A stretch of 64,000 bases of DNA. Source: Mediterranea massiliensis. GTDB lineage: Bacteria > Bacteroidota > Bacteroidia > Bacteroidales > Bacteroidaceae. The DNA lies in NCBI RefSeq assembly GCF_900128475.1, contig NZ_LT635839.1:538807-602806 (forward strand), in the 5' to 3' direction. The translations under genes were made by a program, and so were the position numbers. Positions 17,534 to 26,422 of this stretch are shown here, piece by piece. Below the pieces are notes generated by a model that was not told the origin of the DNA, did no database searches, and saw only the letters and a list, made by a program, of their open reading frames with translations. Numbering within the stretch: position 1 is the stretch's first letter; each line of letters starts with the position of its first letter.

Positions 17534-18538
17534 TTATTTCAGCAGTTTCCCGGCACGTCCGACCATGTTGCCTGCGGCTGCACCCGCCACGCTGCCCGCC
17601 ATGCTTCCGGCTCGTCCTGCCGTCTGGTTCACGTTGCGACCGTAGCTTCCCATGCCTCCGGCTTGGATAATCCAGCCTGCCACCGTCGGGATGGTGAAGT
17701 AGCCGATGATTCCTATGATCATGAAGACGATGTACACACCGTCGCTCGAATCCAGCGAGAAGTTCGGGTCAGCCTGCATACGCTCGATGTCGCTTTGCAG
17801 CATCAGCACCTGAATCTTCGCCAGTATGGTGCTGAACATATCCGACACGGGCAGCCACAGATAAACCTGTATGTAGCGGCATATCCACTGTGTGAGTGTA
17901 CTTTGAAAACCGTCCCATACCGATATGGCGAAGGCTATCGGACCGAGTATCGCCAGCACCACGAGAAAAAAGGTGCGGATGGTGTCTATCACGAGGGCAG
18001 CGGCTTGGAACATCAGTTCCAGTATCTCGCGGAAGAAATCGCGGATGCCTTTCTTCATGTTGTACATTCCACGCTCGATATACATTCCCGCCATCGTCAC
18101 CATGTCACCGGGTGACCAGCCCAGTTCCTCCAGCTGTTTGTCAAACTCCTCGTTCGACACAAGGTAGGCGGTTTCGGGGTTGCGCATCATCGCCTCGTAT
18201 TCCAGTTTGTCCTTCTGCTCACGGTATCGGTTCATGTCCAGCGTTTCCGCCTCCAGCATCTTTGCCGTGCCTTGCACGACGGGCGACATGATGCTGTTTA
18301 TCGTACCTAATACCACCGTCGGGAAGAACATGATACATAAGCCTATCGCAAACGGGCGGAGCATGGAGAACACGTCTATCGGTTCGGCTCTCGCCAGCGA
18401 CTGCCACACCCGGTAGGCGACGTAGAACAATGCGCCCAGCCCGGCGATGCCTTTCGCCACGCCCGCCATGTCCCCGCATAGCGGCATCATCTGCTCGTAG
18501 AGCGAGCGCAGAATCTGGTGAAGGTTGTCGAAATTCAT
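17534..18538 (-). CDS. traJ: Conjugative transfer protein TraJ (VirB6-like)
   Basis: 334 aa, polytopic: hydrophobic segments near 25-45, 80-105, 185-225 and 270-295, and a small-residue C terminus (GRAGSMAGSVAGAAAGNMVG). Matches the TraJ inner-membrane family that plays the VirB6 part in Bacteroides transfer systems. Its start lies four bases before the traI stop. Confidence 0.87.
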   Translation of the reverse strand: MNFDNLHQILRSLYEQMMPLCGDMAGVAKGIAGLGALFYVAYRVWQSLARAEPIDVFSMLRPFAIGLCIMFFPTVVLGTINSIMSPVVQGTAKMLEAETLDMNRYREQKDKLEYEAMMRNPETAYLVSNEEFDKQLEELGWSPGDMVTMAGMYIERGMYNMKKGIRDFFREILELMFQAAALVIDTIRTFFLVVLAILGPIAFAISVWDGFQSTLTQWICRYIQVYLWLPVSDMFSTILAKIQVLMLQSDIERMQADPNFSLDSSDGVYIVFMIIGIIGYFTIPTVAGWIIQAGGMGSYGRNVNQTAGRAGSMAGSVAGAAAGNMVGRAGKLLK

Positions 18539-18541
18539 AGG

Positions 18542-19171
18542 CTACCAGTATCTTTCGTTCATGTTCCCGTACAGCCCCATGATGCGGTCGAGGTCGTTCT
18601 TCTTTTTTGCCCGCAGGTAGCTCACGCTGATGTTCTTGTTGGTGTAGTAGCTCACGAGGTTGCGGTAACGCTTCATCTTGGAGTAGCAGCGTTCCACCAC
18701 ATCCATGCGCTCCTTGTCCGTCATGGAGAGCGTGGTGATGTTCACCACGTTCCTCAGTTCCGTCAGCACATCGTTGGATTCTTCCAACAGCTTGGTGTAG
18801 CCGAAGGCGATGGCTCCCAGTTCCTCCACCGTGAAGTTGTCGTCACGCATCATCCTCTGGAAGCTGGTCACATAGGTGTCGGTGATGTCACCCACCATCA
18901 GGATGGTCTGCTGCACCTTCCGGGCGTCCTTTACCAGATTGTTCACGGATTTGAGTGCGTCGTAATACTTCTTGCCCTGCTCGTAAATTTTCACCGTCTC
19001 TTGAAAATTTTTTATCATATTCTGGGCGGTCGTGGAAGTGTGTACCACGTTCTTGGAGGTGTTCACGATGCTCTGCGCGATGTTGGACGGGTCTATCACC
19101 GCCCACTGTGCGCTTGCCCTGCCGACTGCAAACAGGCACAGGCAGATGGCTAATATTATTCTTGTTCTCAT
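18542..19171 (-). CDS. traI: Conjugative transfer protein TraI
   Basis: 209 aa from ATG at 19171 (MRTRIILAICLCLFAVGRASA), chosen because it begins the signal peptide and follows the repeated leader; an ATG at 19198 would put the leader inside the coding sequence. DUF4141-like periplasmic protein with helical, coiled-coil-like stretches (NTSKNVVHTSTTAQNMIKNF), comparable with VirB5-type minor components. Confidence 0.85.
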   Translation of the reverse strand: MRTRIILAICLCLFAVGRASAQWAVIDPSNIAQSIVNTSKNVVHTSTTAQNMIKNFQETVKIYEQGKKYYDALKSVNNLVKDARKVQQTILMVGDITDTYVTSFQRMMRDDNFTVEELGAIAFGYTKLLEESNDVLTELRNVVNITTLSMTDKERMDVVERCYSKMKRYRNLVSYYTNKNISVSYLRAKKKNDLDRIMGLYGNMNERYW

Positions 19172-19191
19172 GTTACTTTGGATTTTAGTGG
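19167..19191 (-). promoter_or_regulatory. Repeated leader before traI
   Basis: The coding strand reads CCACTAAAATCCAAAGTA, then AC and ATGAG. It has the same core as the traN, mobA and DUF1896 leaders and is complementary to the candidate RteR RNA. Confidence 0.65.
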
Positions 19192-19201
19192 ATTTCATTA
19201 T

Positions 19202-19591
19202 TTATTGCTCGCCTATCGGATGGTCCGGTTTCGGGTTCACGCGCACGTAGTCCCCGTTCGGCGAGAAGGTCAGGATGTCCGTCACTTTGTTGTAGGACAC
19301 GTCGATACGGAATCCGGTGTTCATGAACAGGTTGCCGTTCTCCTCCTGCAAGAGATAGGTTTCCGGCTTCAGCTTGCGACAGATGCCGCTCCGTTTGAAC
19401 ACCGTCACCTTATAGGCTTCGCCCTCCTTGTAGATAAGCACGTCGGGCTTTCCTTCCACGCTTTCCCAGTTCCCGCAAAGCAGGTCGCGGCGGTTGTCCG
19501 CTACCTCGCAGGATTGCAGCACCATGACCGCCAGCCCGATTAAACACTTGCTGACTTGCAGCATTTTCGTTCTTGATATACTCATACGCAT
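19202..19591 (-). CDS. traH: TraH-position lipoprotein (DUF3876-like)
   Basis: 129 aa. A signal-type start ending LAVMVLQSC, with Cys near residue 28, suggests a lipoprotein. A small beta-rich domain follows (WESVEGKPDVLIYKEGEAYKV). Placed between traG and traI; the symbol rests on order in CTnDOT-like elements. Confidence 0.65.
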   Translation of the reverse strand: MRMSISRTKMLQVSKCLIGLAVMVLQSCEVADNRRDLLCGNWESVEGKPDVLIYKEGEAYKVTVFKRSGICRKLKPETYLLQEENGNLFMNTGFRIDVSYNKVTDILTFSPNGDYVRVNPKPDHPIGEQ

Positions 19592-19621
19592 TTTCTTTTT
19601 TGGTTGATGAATCGTTTTTAC

Positions 19622-22126
19622 TTATTCCTTGTTTCTCCGTCTTTCGCCAAGCTGCCGGATGGCGGCTTCGATGTCGCCGCCCAGCTGCTCCGCCAGACGG
19701 TACACCTCTACTTTTTCCGTTTCTTCGGTGGTGTACGCCAGATACTCTTCAGCACTAACTTCGGTGGCATAGACCGCCGACTGTGTGCCACCCAGCCCGA
19801 TCCAAACTTCCTTGTAGAGCCTTGACGGGTTGTTCGCCATGTTGATGGAGAGTATCTGTGACTTCTCCTTCTCCGTAAGACCCAACAGGGACTGTATGGC
19901 ATCAAACTTATTCATGTATTTCCGCTGGTCGAGAAGTATCTTGCAGTCGGAGTTGTTGATGATGCTCTCCTTGACGACGGGCGAGGAAATGATGTCGTCC
20001 ACCTCCTGCGTCACCACGATTGCCTCCCCGTAATACTTGCGCACGGTCTTGTACATATAGCGCAGGTACTCAGCCATATTCGCCGAAGAGAGTGCCTTCC
20101 AAGCCTCTTCCACTATCAGCTGTTTGCGTACGCCTTTCAGACGGCGCATCTTGTTAATGAAGGCTTCCATGATGATGATGGTCACGACCGGGAAAAGCTC
20201 GCGATTTTCCTTAATACTGTCAATCTCGAAGACAATGAACCGCTTGCCGAGCAGGTCAATGTTCTCCGTGGAGTTGAGCAGGAAGTCGTAGCGTCCACCC
20301 CGGTAATATTGCCGCATGGTGGTGAGCATATTGTCGATGTTGAAGTCTGACTTCTCCACCTTTATCTCACGTTCCGCCAGTTCACGGCGGTAGTCGTCGC
20401 GCATATACTCATAGAAGGTGTTGAACGAGGGAACGATGCTCCGGTCAGCCCTGATACGCTCGATGTAGGCGTTCACCGCACTGCCCAGTTCGCCGCTTTC
20501 CGTCTTCGTAACTTTGTCGTCCTCCGACTTCCAGAGTGTCAGCAGCAATGTCTTGATGCTGTCCTTCTTCTCCACGTCGAACACATAATCATCGGTGTAG
20601 AACGGGTTGAACGAAATCGGTTTCTCCTCCGTGTAGGTGAAGTACACGCCGTCCGCCCCGTTTGTCTTGCGCCGGATCATCTCGCACAAGCCCTGATAGG
20701 AGTTTCCTGTGTCCACCAATACCACGTGCGTACCCTGTTCGTAGTATTGCCTCACGAGGTGGTTCATGAAAAACGACTTGCCGCTGCCCGAAGGACCCAA
20801 CACGAACTTGTTGCGGTTAGTGGTGATGCCCCGCTTCATCGGCAGGTCGCTGATGTCGAGGTGCAACGGTTTTCCCGTGAGCCTGTCCACCATCTTGATG
20901 CCGAAGGGCGATAGCGAACTTCGGTAGTTGGTTTCCTCCGTAAAGAGGCATACCGCCTGCTCGATGAAGGTGTGGAAACTCTCTTCCGCCGGGAAGTCCG
21001 CCGCGTTGCCGGGCATTGCCGCCCAGTAGAGTGTCGGGCAGTCGATGGTGTTGTGGCGCGGCACGCACTCCATGCTCGCCAGCTGGCTGCCCACGTCGTT
21101 CTTGATATGCTTCAGTTCCTCCGCGTCATCGCTCCACGCCATGACGTTGAAGTGCGCCCGTACCGAGGTCAGCCCGTAGGAATGGGCTTCGTTCAGGTAC
21201 TGGTCTATCCACTCGCGGTTGATGCTGTTGCTCCGGCTGTATCGGGATAATGACTGCATATTCCTTGCGGACTTCTCGAACTTCTGCAAATTTTCCTCGC
21301 TGTTGTCTATAATCACATACTGGTTGTAGATGTGGTTGCAGGAAAGCAGCAGCCCCACGGGTGAGGCGAAGGAGAGGCGGCAATCGCTCCGGTCGGTGGA
21401 AAGCCGTTCATATCGGGTGTCGGTCGCTACCTTACCGGGCATATCCTCCGCGTCGGAGAGGGTGTGCAGGCACAGGCGGTTGTCGCCGATACGCATCTCT
21501 TTTGCCGAGAGGTCGATGTCCTGCAAGGTCGCATTCCCTTCGGGCATGAGAGAGAAGTAACGCTCTATTAGCCCGGCGGACTTTTCCGTCCCGACAATCT
21601 CGTCGGTGGATAGCCGGTGTAGCCTGACAAAACCGCTGTCGTTCATGATGCGCTCGAACTGTTCGGCGGCCTCCATGAACTTCCCGGCGGTTTCCCTGTC
21701 CAGTTCCTTCGGGATGATATGTCCACGGCACAGCGTACTGAAGTTGCTCTGCATCCGGTTACGCTCCTTCGTCGTCTTGGTCAGGTAGAGGTAGCAGGAG
21801 TGTTTCAGGTAAGGACGTTCGTTGAAGTGGCGTTCAAAGGAGCGGCTCAAAAAACTCATGTCGTCCTTCTCCAGTTCCGGCTTGTAGCGTTCCTTGATGA
21901 ACCAGTCCTGCTTATGCACGACGCAGAAGTCCGGCAGCACCTTGATTGCCTTGCACCAGCAGCCGTGTATCGCCTCGTACTCCGCACCCGTCACGGTGTA
22001 AAGTTCCGGCAGCTCCACCTCGAAAGCCACTGTAATGTCGGCATCTTTGGAGATGATACAGCTATGCTCCACAGCCAATAGCGGGAACTTGTTTTCCAGT
22101 GTCGTCATTTTGGATGTATTTCTCAT
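19622..22126 (-). CDS. traG: Conjugation ATPase TraG (VirB4-like)
   Basis: 834 aa from ATG at 22126 (MRNTSKMTTLENKFPLLAV), which overlaps the traF stop as ATGA. A C-terminal ATPase domain has Walker A GPSGSGKSFF (about residue 433) and Walker B KQLIVEEAWKAL (about residue 690). The N-terminal region is the TraG/VirB4 type. Cytoplasmic-face motor of the transfer channel. Confidence 0.92.
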   Translation of the reverse strand: MRNTSKMTTLENKFPLLAVEHSCIISKDADITVAFEVELPELYTVTGAEYEAIHGCWCKAIKVLPDFCVVHKQDWFIKERYKPELEKDDMSFLSRSFERHFNERPYLKHSCYLYLTKTTKERNRMQSNFSTLCRGHIIPKELDRETAGKFMEAAEQFERIMNDSGFVRLHRLSTDEIVGTEKSAGLIERYFSLMPEGNATLQDIDLSAKEMRIGDNRLCLHTLSDAEDMPGKVATDTRYERLSTDRSDCRLSFASPVGLLLSCNHIYNQYVIIDNSEENLQKFEKSARNMQSLSRYSRSNSINREWIDQYLNEAHSYGLTSVRAHFNVMAWSDDAEELKHIKNDVGSQLASMECVPRHNTIDCPTLYWAAMPGNAADFPAEESFHTFIEQAVCLFTEETNYRSSLSPFGIKMVDRLTGKPLHLDISDLPMKRGITTNRNKFVLGPSGSGKSFFMNHLVRQYYEQGTHVVLVDTGNSYQGLCEMIRRKTNGADGVYFTYTEEKPISFNPFYTDDYVFDVEKKDSIKTLLLTLWKSEDDKVTKTESGELGSAVNAYIERIRADRSIVPSFNTFYEYMRDDYRRELAEREIKVEKSDFNIDNMLTTMRQYYRGGRYDFLLNSTENIDLLGKRFIVFEIDSIKENRELFPVVTIIIMEAFINKMRRLKGVRKQLIVEEAWKALSSANMAEYLRYMYKTVRKYYGEAIVVTQEVDDIISSPVVKESIINNSDCKILLDQRKYMNKFDAIQSLLGLTEKEKSQILSINMANNPSRLYKEVWIGLGGTQSAVYATEVSAEEYLAYTTEETEKVEVYRLAEQLGGDIEAAIRQLGERRRNKE

Positions 22127-22455
22127 GTCGTTTCTTCCTTTCGTTGCCGTTTGAATAATCGGGTAATCCGCCGCCGGTTGATAAGGTATCGGGGATGGCT
22201 CTTGACCGCTCCCAATTTCATCAGCCCGTGTTCGCCGTACCGGGCGTTCAGCGCGAAGGTCTGCCATACGAGGACGGAGGACGATGCCGCGCCGAAGCCG
22301 ATACATATCCACTGGTCGATGCCGACCATGTAGAGGATGACGAACAGGACGAAGAGAGCCAGCAGACCTCCGCAGAAGATGAAGAGGTACTGAGCCTTTA
22401 GACCCTTGAACTCGACCGGACGACCGATACCCTTGTTTATCGGGTATTCAGCCAT
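22123..22455 (-). CDS. traF: Conjugative transfer protein TraF (VirB3-like)
   Basis: 110 aa from ATG at 22455 (MAEYPINKGIGRPVEFKG). Two adjacent membrane helices (about 22-45 and 50-70) and a basic tail ending FKRQRKEETT. DUF4133/TraF family, in the place VirB3 has next to VirB4. Couples to traG by an ATGA overlap. Confidence 0.87.
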   Translation of the reverse strand: MAEYPINKGIGRPVEFKGLKAQYLFIFCGGLLALFVLFVILYMVGIDQWICIGFGAASSSVLVWQTFALNARYGEHGLMKLGAVKSHPRYLINRRRITRLFKRQRKEETT

Positions 22456-22465
22456 ACATTGTGTA

Positions 22466-22777
22466 TTAAAGGAAGAATGAGCGCAGGATAGTGGCAGCGA
22501 CAATCAAGAAGATACAAGCCCCGAACCACGAGGCGGCTGTCTTGCTCGTGTCGGGGTCGCCGGACGAGAACTTGCCATAGACTTTCACGCCACCGATAAG
22601 TCCGACCACCGCGCCGATGGCGTAAATCAGCTTAGTGCCCGGATCGAAATAGCTTGTCACCATAGAGGTGGCTTCCGTGATACCTGCGATACCGTTTCCT
22701 TGCGCGAAAGCGGAAGCGGTGGCGGCAATCATGAGTGCCGCAGAGATAATGAACTTTTGTCTGATGTTCTTATTCAT
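22466..22777 (-). CDS. traE: Conjugative transfer protein TraE (DUF4134)
   Basis: 103 aa. Signal peptide (ISAALMIAATASAFAQG), then two hydrophobic helices (about 50-68 and 80-100) with a glycine-rich turn (IGAVVGLIGGVKVYGKF). DUF4134 family, with the size and pattern of a VirB2-like pilin. The 200-bp gap upstream contains one copy of the repeated leader (22844-22866). Confidence 0.87.
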   Translation of the reverse strand: MNKNIRQKFIISAALMIAATASAFAQGNGIAGITEATSMVTSYFDPGTKLIYAIGAVVGLIGGVKVYGKFSSGDPDTSKTAASWFGACIFLIVAATILRSFFL

Positions 22778-22843
22778 AAACTGTTCTTTTTTTTGTGCCG
22801 TCCAAAGGGTGGATAGTCCTTTTTCGGGCGGTTGATACTTGAT

Positions 22844-22866
22844 TACTTTACTTTGGTTTAGTGGTA
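22844..22866 (-). promoter_or_regulatory. Variant repeated leader in the traD-traE gap
   Basis: The coding strand reads ACCACTAAACCAAAGTAAAG, about 70 nt before the traE ATG. It lacks one T of the consensus. Its place marks a possible point where transcription or message stability of the downstream tra genes could be uncoupled from traA-traD. Confidence 0.5.
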
Positions 22867-22979
22867 GCCCGTTTGTTTCTACGGACTTGGGTGTGTCCGT
22901 TGCGGATTGGCTGTACCTTGTACCGCCGTGCGCATGGGTGTCGTCATTTTACGTTTTCATTTCCATTCTTTTTTAGCTG

Positions 22980-23720
22980 TTATACATAGTTTCGGAAGTC
23001 GAACTCCTCGATGTTGTCGGGAATCACGAACACCTTTTCCTTTTGTTGTGTCACGGTCATGTTCACCGTGTCCACGAAAACTGCCATCGCCTTTGCAAGC
23101 CTCTCGCTCATTGCTTCATCGGTCAGGCGTTCCGTTATTCTTGCGAAAAGCTCTGTCCCGTCCAGTTCCGTCATGACCTTTCCGGCGTGTCGCATTTCCT
23201 CATCGGATGGTGATTCCTTCCGTATGGTGCGTACTGCCATGTCAATATCCTCGAAGCTGCTTCCCGAAGCCTGCTTTTTGTCTGGTTCCTCGTCCTCCGG
23301 CTCATCCTCTCCGTACTCCAGTTCCGAGGGCGGGATGCTCGTGAAGGTTTCATCGAGTTTGTCCTTCGGTACTTGTGTCGGGCGTGAGACGGTTTCCGTG
23401 TTTCCGTCGTCAAAAGTAGCCTCTTCCTCCGACAGCTCAATGCCTTTTTCCGAAGTGGCGGCTTCTTGCGTCGGTATGGTAGCGGTTGTCCGGGTCGATG
23501 CCATCTTGAAACGGCTCTTGCCAATGATGTCCGAGGTGTCTGCGTGAGGTATTTCCTTATCCTTTCCTTGCTCTGCCACCGTACTGTCCAATGACCGCCA
23601 CAGCCCGGCAATATGTCTGAAGAAACGGATGAGCTTCGTGTCCATGATGCGGTCATAGAACAGCAGGAACAGGAACCACACGTTGCAAGCAACCGATACG
23701 ATTAAAAACGCCTTTGTCAT
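22980..23720 (-). CDS. traD: Conjugative transfer protein TraD
   Basis: 246 aa. One N-terminal membrane helix (AFLIVSVACNVWFLFLLFY) and a long acidic, Ser/Thr-rich region, with a short conserved C terminus (MTVTQQKEKVFVIPDNIEEF). Corresponds to TraD of CTnDOT-like elements by size and position; not the TraD coupling protein of F-like plasmids. Role unknown. Overlaps traC by four bases. Confidence 0.72.
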   Translation of the reverse strand: MTKAFLIVSVACNVWFLFLLFYDRIMDTKLIRFFRHIAGLWRSLDSTVAEQGKDKEIPHADTSDIIGKSRFKMASTRTTATIPTQEAATSEKGIELSEEEATFDDGNTETVSRPTQVPKDKLDETFTSIPPSELEYGEDEPEDEEPDKKQASGSSFEDIDMAVRTIRKESPSDEEMRHAGKVMTELDGTELFARITERLTDEAMSERLAKAMAVFVDTVNMTVTQQKEKVFVIPDNIEEFDFRNYV

Positions 23721-24079
23721 AATCTTACTTTTTGGGCGTTTTCAATCTGTTCCATGTACTGCTGCCCGTATTGCCGGAAATGGTCGCGGAGGATGTTGTC
23801 CACGAACTTGCCGATGCTCAAACCGTTTCCCATCCGACTGGCAACGATAGCGACTTTCTCATGAATTTCTCGGCTGATGTATATACATTGCCGCGTTTTG
23901 ATTTCCGATGCTTGCAGGAAAGTCGAGAGCGGCTTGTCTCTGCCTTTATCCTTGCGGAAGTCAACGCCGGTATTTTCCTGATCGTAGTCGGTTACACACT
24001 TTGCTGCACGGGCAGCGGTTCTTTCACTCTTTCCTGTTTGCAGGCAGTCTGCCTGTCGGTTCTTCTTTGTTCTTTTCAT
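23717..24079 (-). CDS. traC: Conjugative transfer protein TraC (DUF3408-like)
   Basis: 120 aa, basic N terminus. The C-terminal half (CIYISREIHEKVAIVASRM, then IGKFVDNILRDHF) is a ribbon-helix-helix-like DUF3408 domain, similar to the preceding TraB. Possibly DNA-binding; role unknown. Confidence 0.75.
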   Translation of the reverse strand: MKRTKKNRQADCLQTGKSERTAARAAKCVTDYDQENTGVDFRKDKGRDKPLSTFLQASEIKTRQCIYISREIHEKVAIVASRMGNGLSIGKFVDNILRDHFRQYGQQYMEQIENAQKVRL

Positions 24080-24101
24080 ACTTCTTTGTTGTTTATTGTT
24101 T

Positions 24102-24551
24102 TTATAGATTATAGGATTCCATGTGCCGTTTGAACGATTCGGCTATCTCGTCTTGGAACAGCGTGAAATGGTGTGTCAGCACGTTGTCAAGAAAAGCCGC
24201 AATAGTCACCTCGTTGCCTCCGATTACATGAAGCATCTTCTGTATGCGGTCGTGGTACTCCTTGCGGATATATACCTGTTTGCCGAGCCTTGCCGTGACA
24301 TTGGACCCGCATATGAATACGGTGTCATAATCCAATTTTTCCGGCTTGCTGTTCCTGCGCCTGCGTTCTGGCTCCTCTTTGGAGTGCGAGGCAGGTGGAG
24401 AAACGGCTTCCTGTATCGCTTCTTTCGGAGGTGGAGAAGTAGCGTTTCCGTCCGTGCTTCTCGCTTCCGGCGGAATGCTTGTATCGTCCAGTCGAAACGA
24501 GTTGATTACGGCTTCACTGTCGATGTCCTCGATTCTTGTTTTCTTTGCCAT
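24102..24551 (-). CDS. traB: Conjugative transfer protein TraB (DUF3408)
   Basis: 149 aa. Disordered, charged N-terminal half; C-terminal DUF3408 ribbon-helix-helix-like domain (QVYIRKEYHDRIQKML, then ATFLDN-type helix AAFLDNVLTHHF). Follows traA by 5 bases. With a ParA-like partner it could act in a partition-like or DNA-binding step. Confidence 0.75.
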   Translation of the reverse strand: MAKKTRIEDIDSEAVINSFRLDDTSIPPEARSTDGNATSPPPKEAIQEAVSPPASHSKEEPERRRRNSKPEKLDYDTVFICGSNVTARLGKQVYIRKEYHDRIQKMLHVIGGNEVTIAAFLDNVLTHHFTLFQDEIAESFKRHMESYNL

Positions 24552-24556
24552 ACCGT

Positions 24557-25312
24557 TCAGTTTTTGATGATGCCGAGAATCTCATCGACGAGTTTGTCGA
24601 GGTTGCTGCCGCGTACCAGTATTTTGTCCGCCGGAAACGCCGTGGAGCGGAATACTGCCTTGCGTTCTGCCGCCGTCTCCTTGCGGAAACGCTTGCTGTC
24701 CGGCAGATGTGTTTCCAGAATGGGCAGGGCGAACTCGGCACAGACCTTGTCGTATGCCTTGTAAAGCTCCGTCTTTTCGCGCCCGTCCACCATGTTCCAC
24801 ACGAGGTAAATCCCTTTGATGCCGGACTTACCCGTGCTTATCATCTGTTCGTTGATAACGGTGGCGAACTTGATGGAACTCTCCATCACCACACGGTCGG
24901 CGATGATGGGCGTGAAGATGTAGTCCATTTTGGAAATGGTCTGCACCACCTCGGCATTGTTGATGGTTCCCGGCAGGTCGAAGAACACGAAATCAAGGGC
25001 GGGCTGCGCTGCCACCAGATTTTCGGCGGTCTTTACCGCATCTTCCGCACGGCTGCATCTGATGGTGTACGGGTTCTTCTTCAGCCGTTTGAGCTGCTCA
25101 TACGCCATCACCTTGTAATGCCCGTCCTCCATGACGGCTTTCATGTCGCGCTTGCGCATATCATGGATACTGTACTGCGGAAAATCGCAGTCCACCACGG
25201 CTACGTTGTAGCCTTTCACATAGTGCAGGTAGCTTGCTACAAGCACCGTCAGGGTTGTCTTACCCGCTCCACCTTTCTGCGTGGAGATTGCCACATAAGT
25301 TGCTTCTTTCAT
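24557..25312 (-). CDS. traA: ParA-family ATPase TraA
   Basis: 251 aa. Deviant Walker A KGGAGKTTL near residue 13, Walker B-like VDCDF and VFFDLPG: a ParA/MinD ATPase. First gene of the tra operon, divergent from mobA across about 680 bp. Its likely partners are the adjacent DUF3408 proteins. Confidence 0.88.
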   Translation of the reverse strand: MKEATYVAISTQKGGAGKTTLTVLVASYLHYVKGYNVAVVDCDFPQYSIHDMRKRDMKAVMEDGHYKVMAYEQLKRLKKNPYTIRCSRAEDAVKTAENLVAAQPALDFVFFDLPGTINNAEVVQTISKMDYIFTPIIADRVVMESSIKFATVINEQMISTGKSGIKGIYLVWNMVDGREKTELYKAYDKVCAEFALPILETHLPDSKRFRKETAAERKAVFRSTAFPADKILVRGSNLDKLVDEILGIIKN

Positions 25313-25993
25313 TTGTCTGATAATTTATTTGGTTATACATCTGTCCGGTGGCGGTAGCGTATTGCCATTAGTACGTACGCACGCGCTCCCATTCATTTAT
25401 TTATTCACTCCTTAATCCGGCTGTGCCTATGGGTAATCATCGGTTTGTCCAACCGCCCATGCTTTTATCCGTCCGCATGGACGTGTGCTTGGAAAACCAT
25501 CTGAATACATACACCTGTTTTCAACCGTTTGGATTGATGTCCGGATTACTGTCCGAACATCCGGCGGAAGGAGTGTATTTTCAGTCCCACATCCGAATCA
25601 CACTGCAAATAAACAAGGATATTTTGGAACTTGTATCACTTCTCCGGCAAGTGGCAGCACGTTGCGCCGGTTGGCACTGATTGTCCGGGTCAAGCCTCTG
25701 TCCGATACCGCGTTAAGAGTGTAACTTTGCACCCGAACGGCAGGGTTCGCCGCAGGTGGCGTAGCCCGGAGTTTGAAAGGCATTCCCCCAATCCGTCCCC
25801 GACGGATTTTTATGTTCACCTGAACATAGCAAGGTATGTTTTCAGCCGCTCAAAATATTTTGAGCAGCCACGAAAACGCCTTGCCCTTGCAGGGGGCGGG
25901 CTTACCCTCCGAAGTCGGGAAGCCTCTCAAACCTGCGGTGTCTGTGCCTCGAAGCGGCGGCTTATGCCGTCAAACCGCTAAATCCAAAGTAAT
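25313..25993. promoter_or_regulatory. tra/mob divergent control region, candidate oriT area
   Basis: No gene seen. Contents: two perfect 18-bp palindromes, TATGTTCACCTGAACATA (25811-25828) and GCTCAAAATATTTTGAGC (25848-25865); a CCGTC/GACGG hairpin followed by T (about 25796-25810); a -7 box TAACTTTG at 25722-25729 reading toward mobA; and the mobA leader at 25975-26000. In CTnDOT, Exc and the Xis proteins regulate the divergent tra and mob promoters, and oriT lies in the mob region, so this is the natural place for both. No nic site could be assigned. Confidence 0.55.
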
Positions 25994-26000
25994 ATGAGTG
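25975..26000 (+). promoter_or_regulatory. Repeated leader before mobA
   Basis: CCGCTAAATCCAAAGTA, then AT and ATGAGTG. The match to the complement of the candidate RteR RNA extends over the start codon and beyond (ATGAGTG), with one mismatch and a short bulge. Confidence 0.65.
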
Positions 26001-26422
26001 AAAAAAGAAGAAACAAAGGCGGGAGAAATCCCAAACTCGATCCGGCGGTGTTCCGCTACACCGTCCGTTTCAGCGAGGAGGAACACAACCGTTTCCTCTC
26101 CATGTTCGAGAAGTCGGGCGTTTATGCCAAGTCGGTTTTCCTGAAGGCGCACTTCTTCGGACAGCCGTTCAAGGTGCTGAAAGTGGACAAGACGCTGGTG
26201 GATTACTACACCAAACTGTCCGATTTTCACGCGCAGTTCCGCGCGATAGGCACGAACTACAACCAAGTCGTGAAGGTATTGAGGCTGCATTTTTCCGAGA
26301 AAAAGGCGATGGCGTTGCTCTACAAACTGGAGCAACAGACCGTCGAGCTCGTGAAACTGAGCCGTAAGATTGTGGAACTTTCAAGAGAAATGGAGGCGAA
26401 ATGGTCGCAAAAATCAGTGTAG
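25994..26422 (+). CDS. mobA: Mobilization protein MobA (relaxase accessory)
   Basis: 142 aa, basic, with an N-terminal ribbon-helix-helix-like segment (DPAVFRYTVRFSEEEHNRFLSM) and C-terminal helices, as in MobC/MobA-type accessory proteins that help the relaxase at oriT. Overlaps mobB by 22 bases. Transcribed rightward, divergent from tra. Confidence 0.85.
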   Translation: MSEKRRNKGGRNPKLDPAVFRYTVRFSEEEHNRFLSMFEKSGVYAKSVFLKAHFFGQPFKVLKVDKTLVDYYTKLSDFHAQFRAIGTNYNQVVKVLRLHFSEKKAMALLYKLEQQTVELVKLSRKIVELSREMEAKWSQKSV

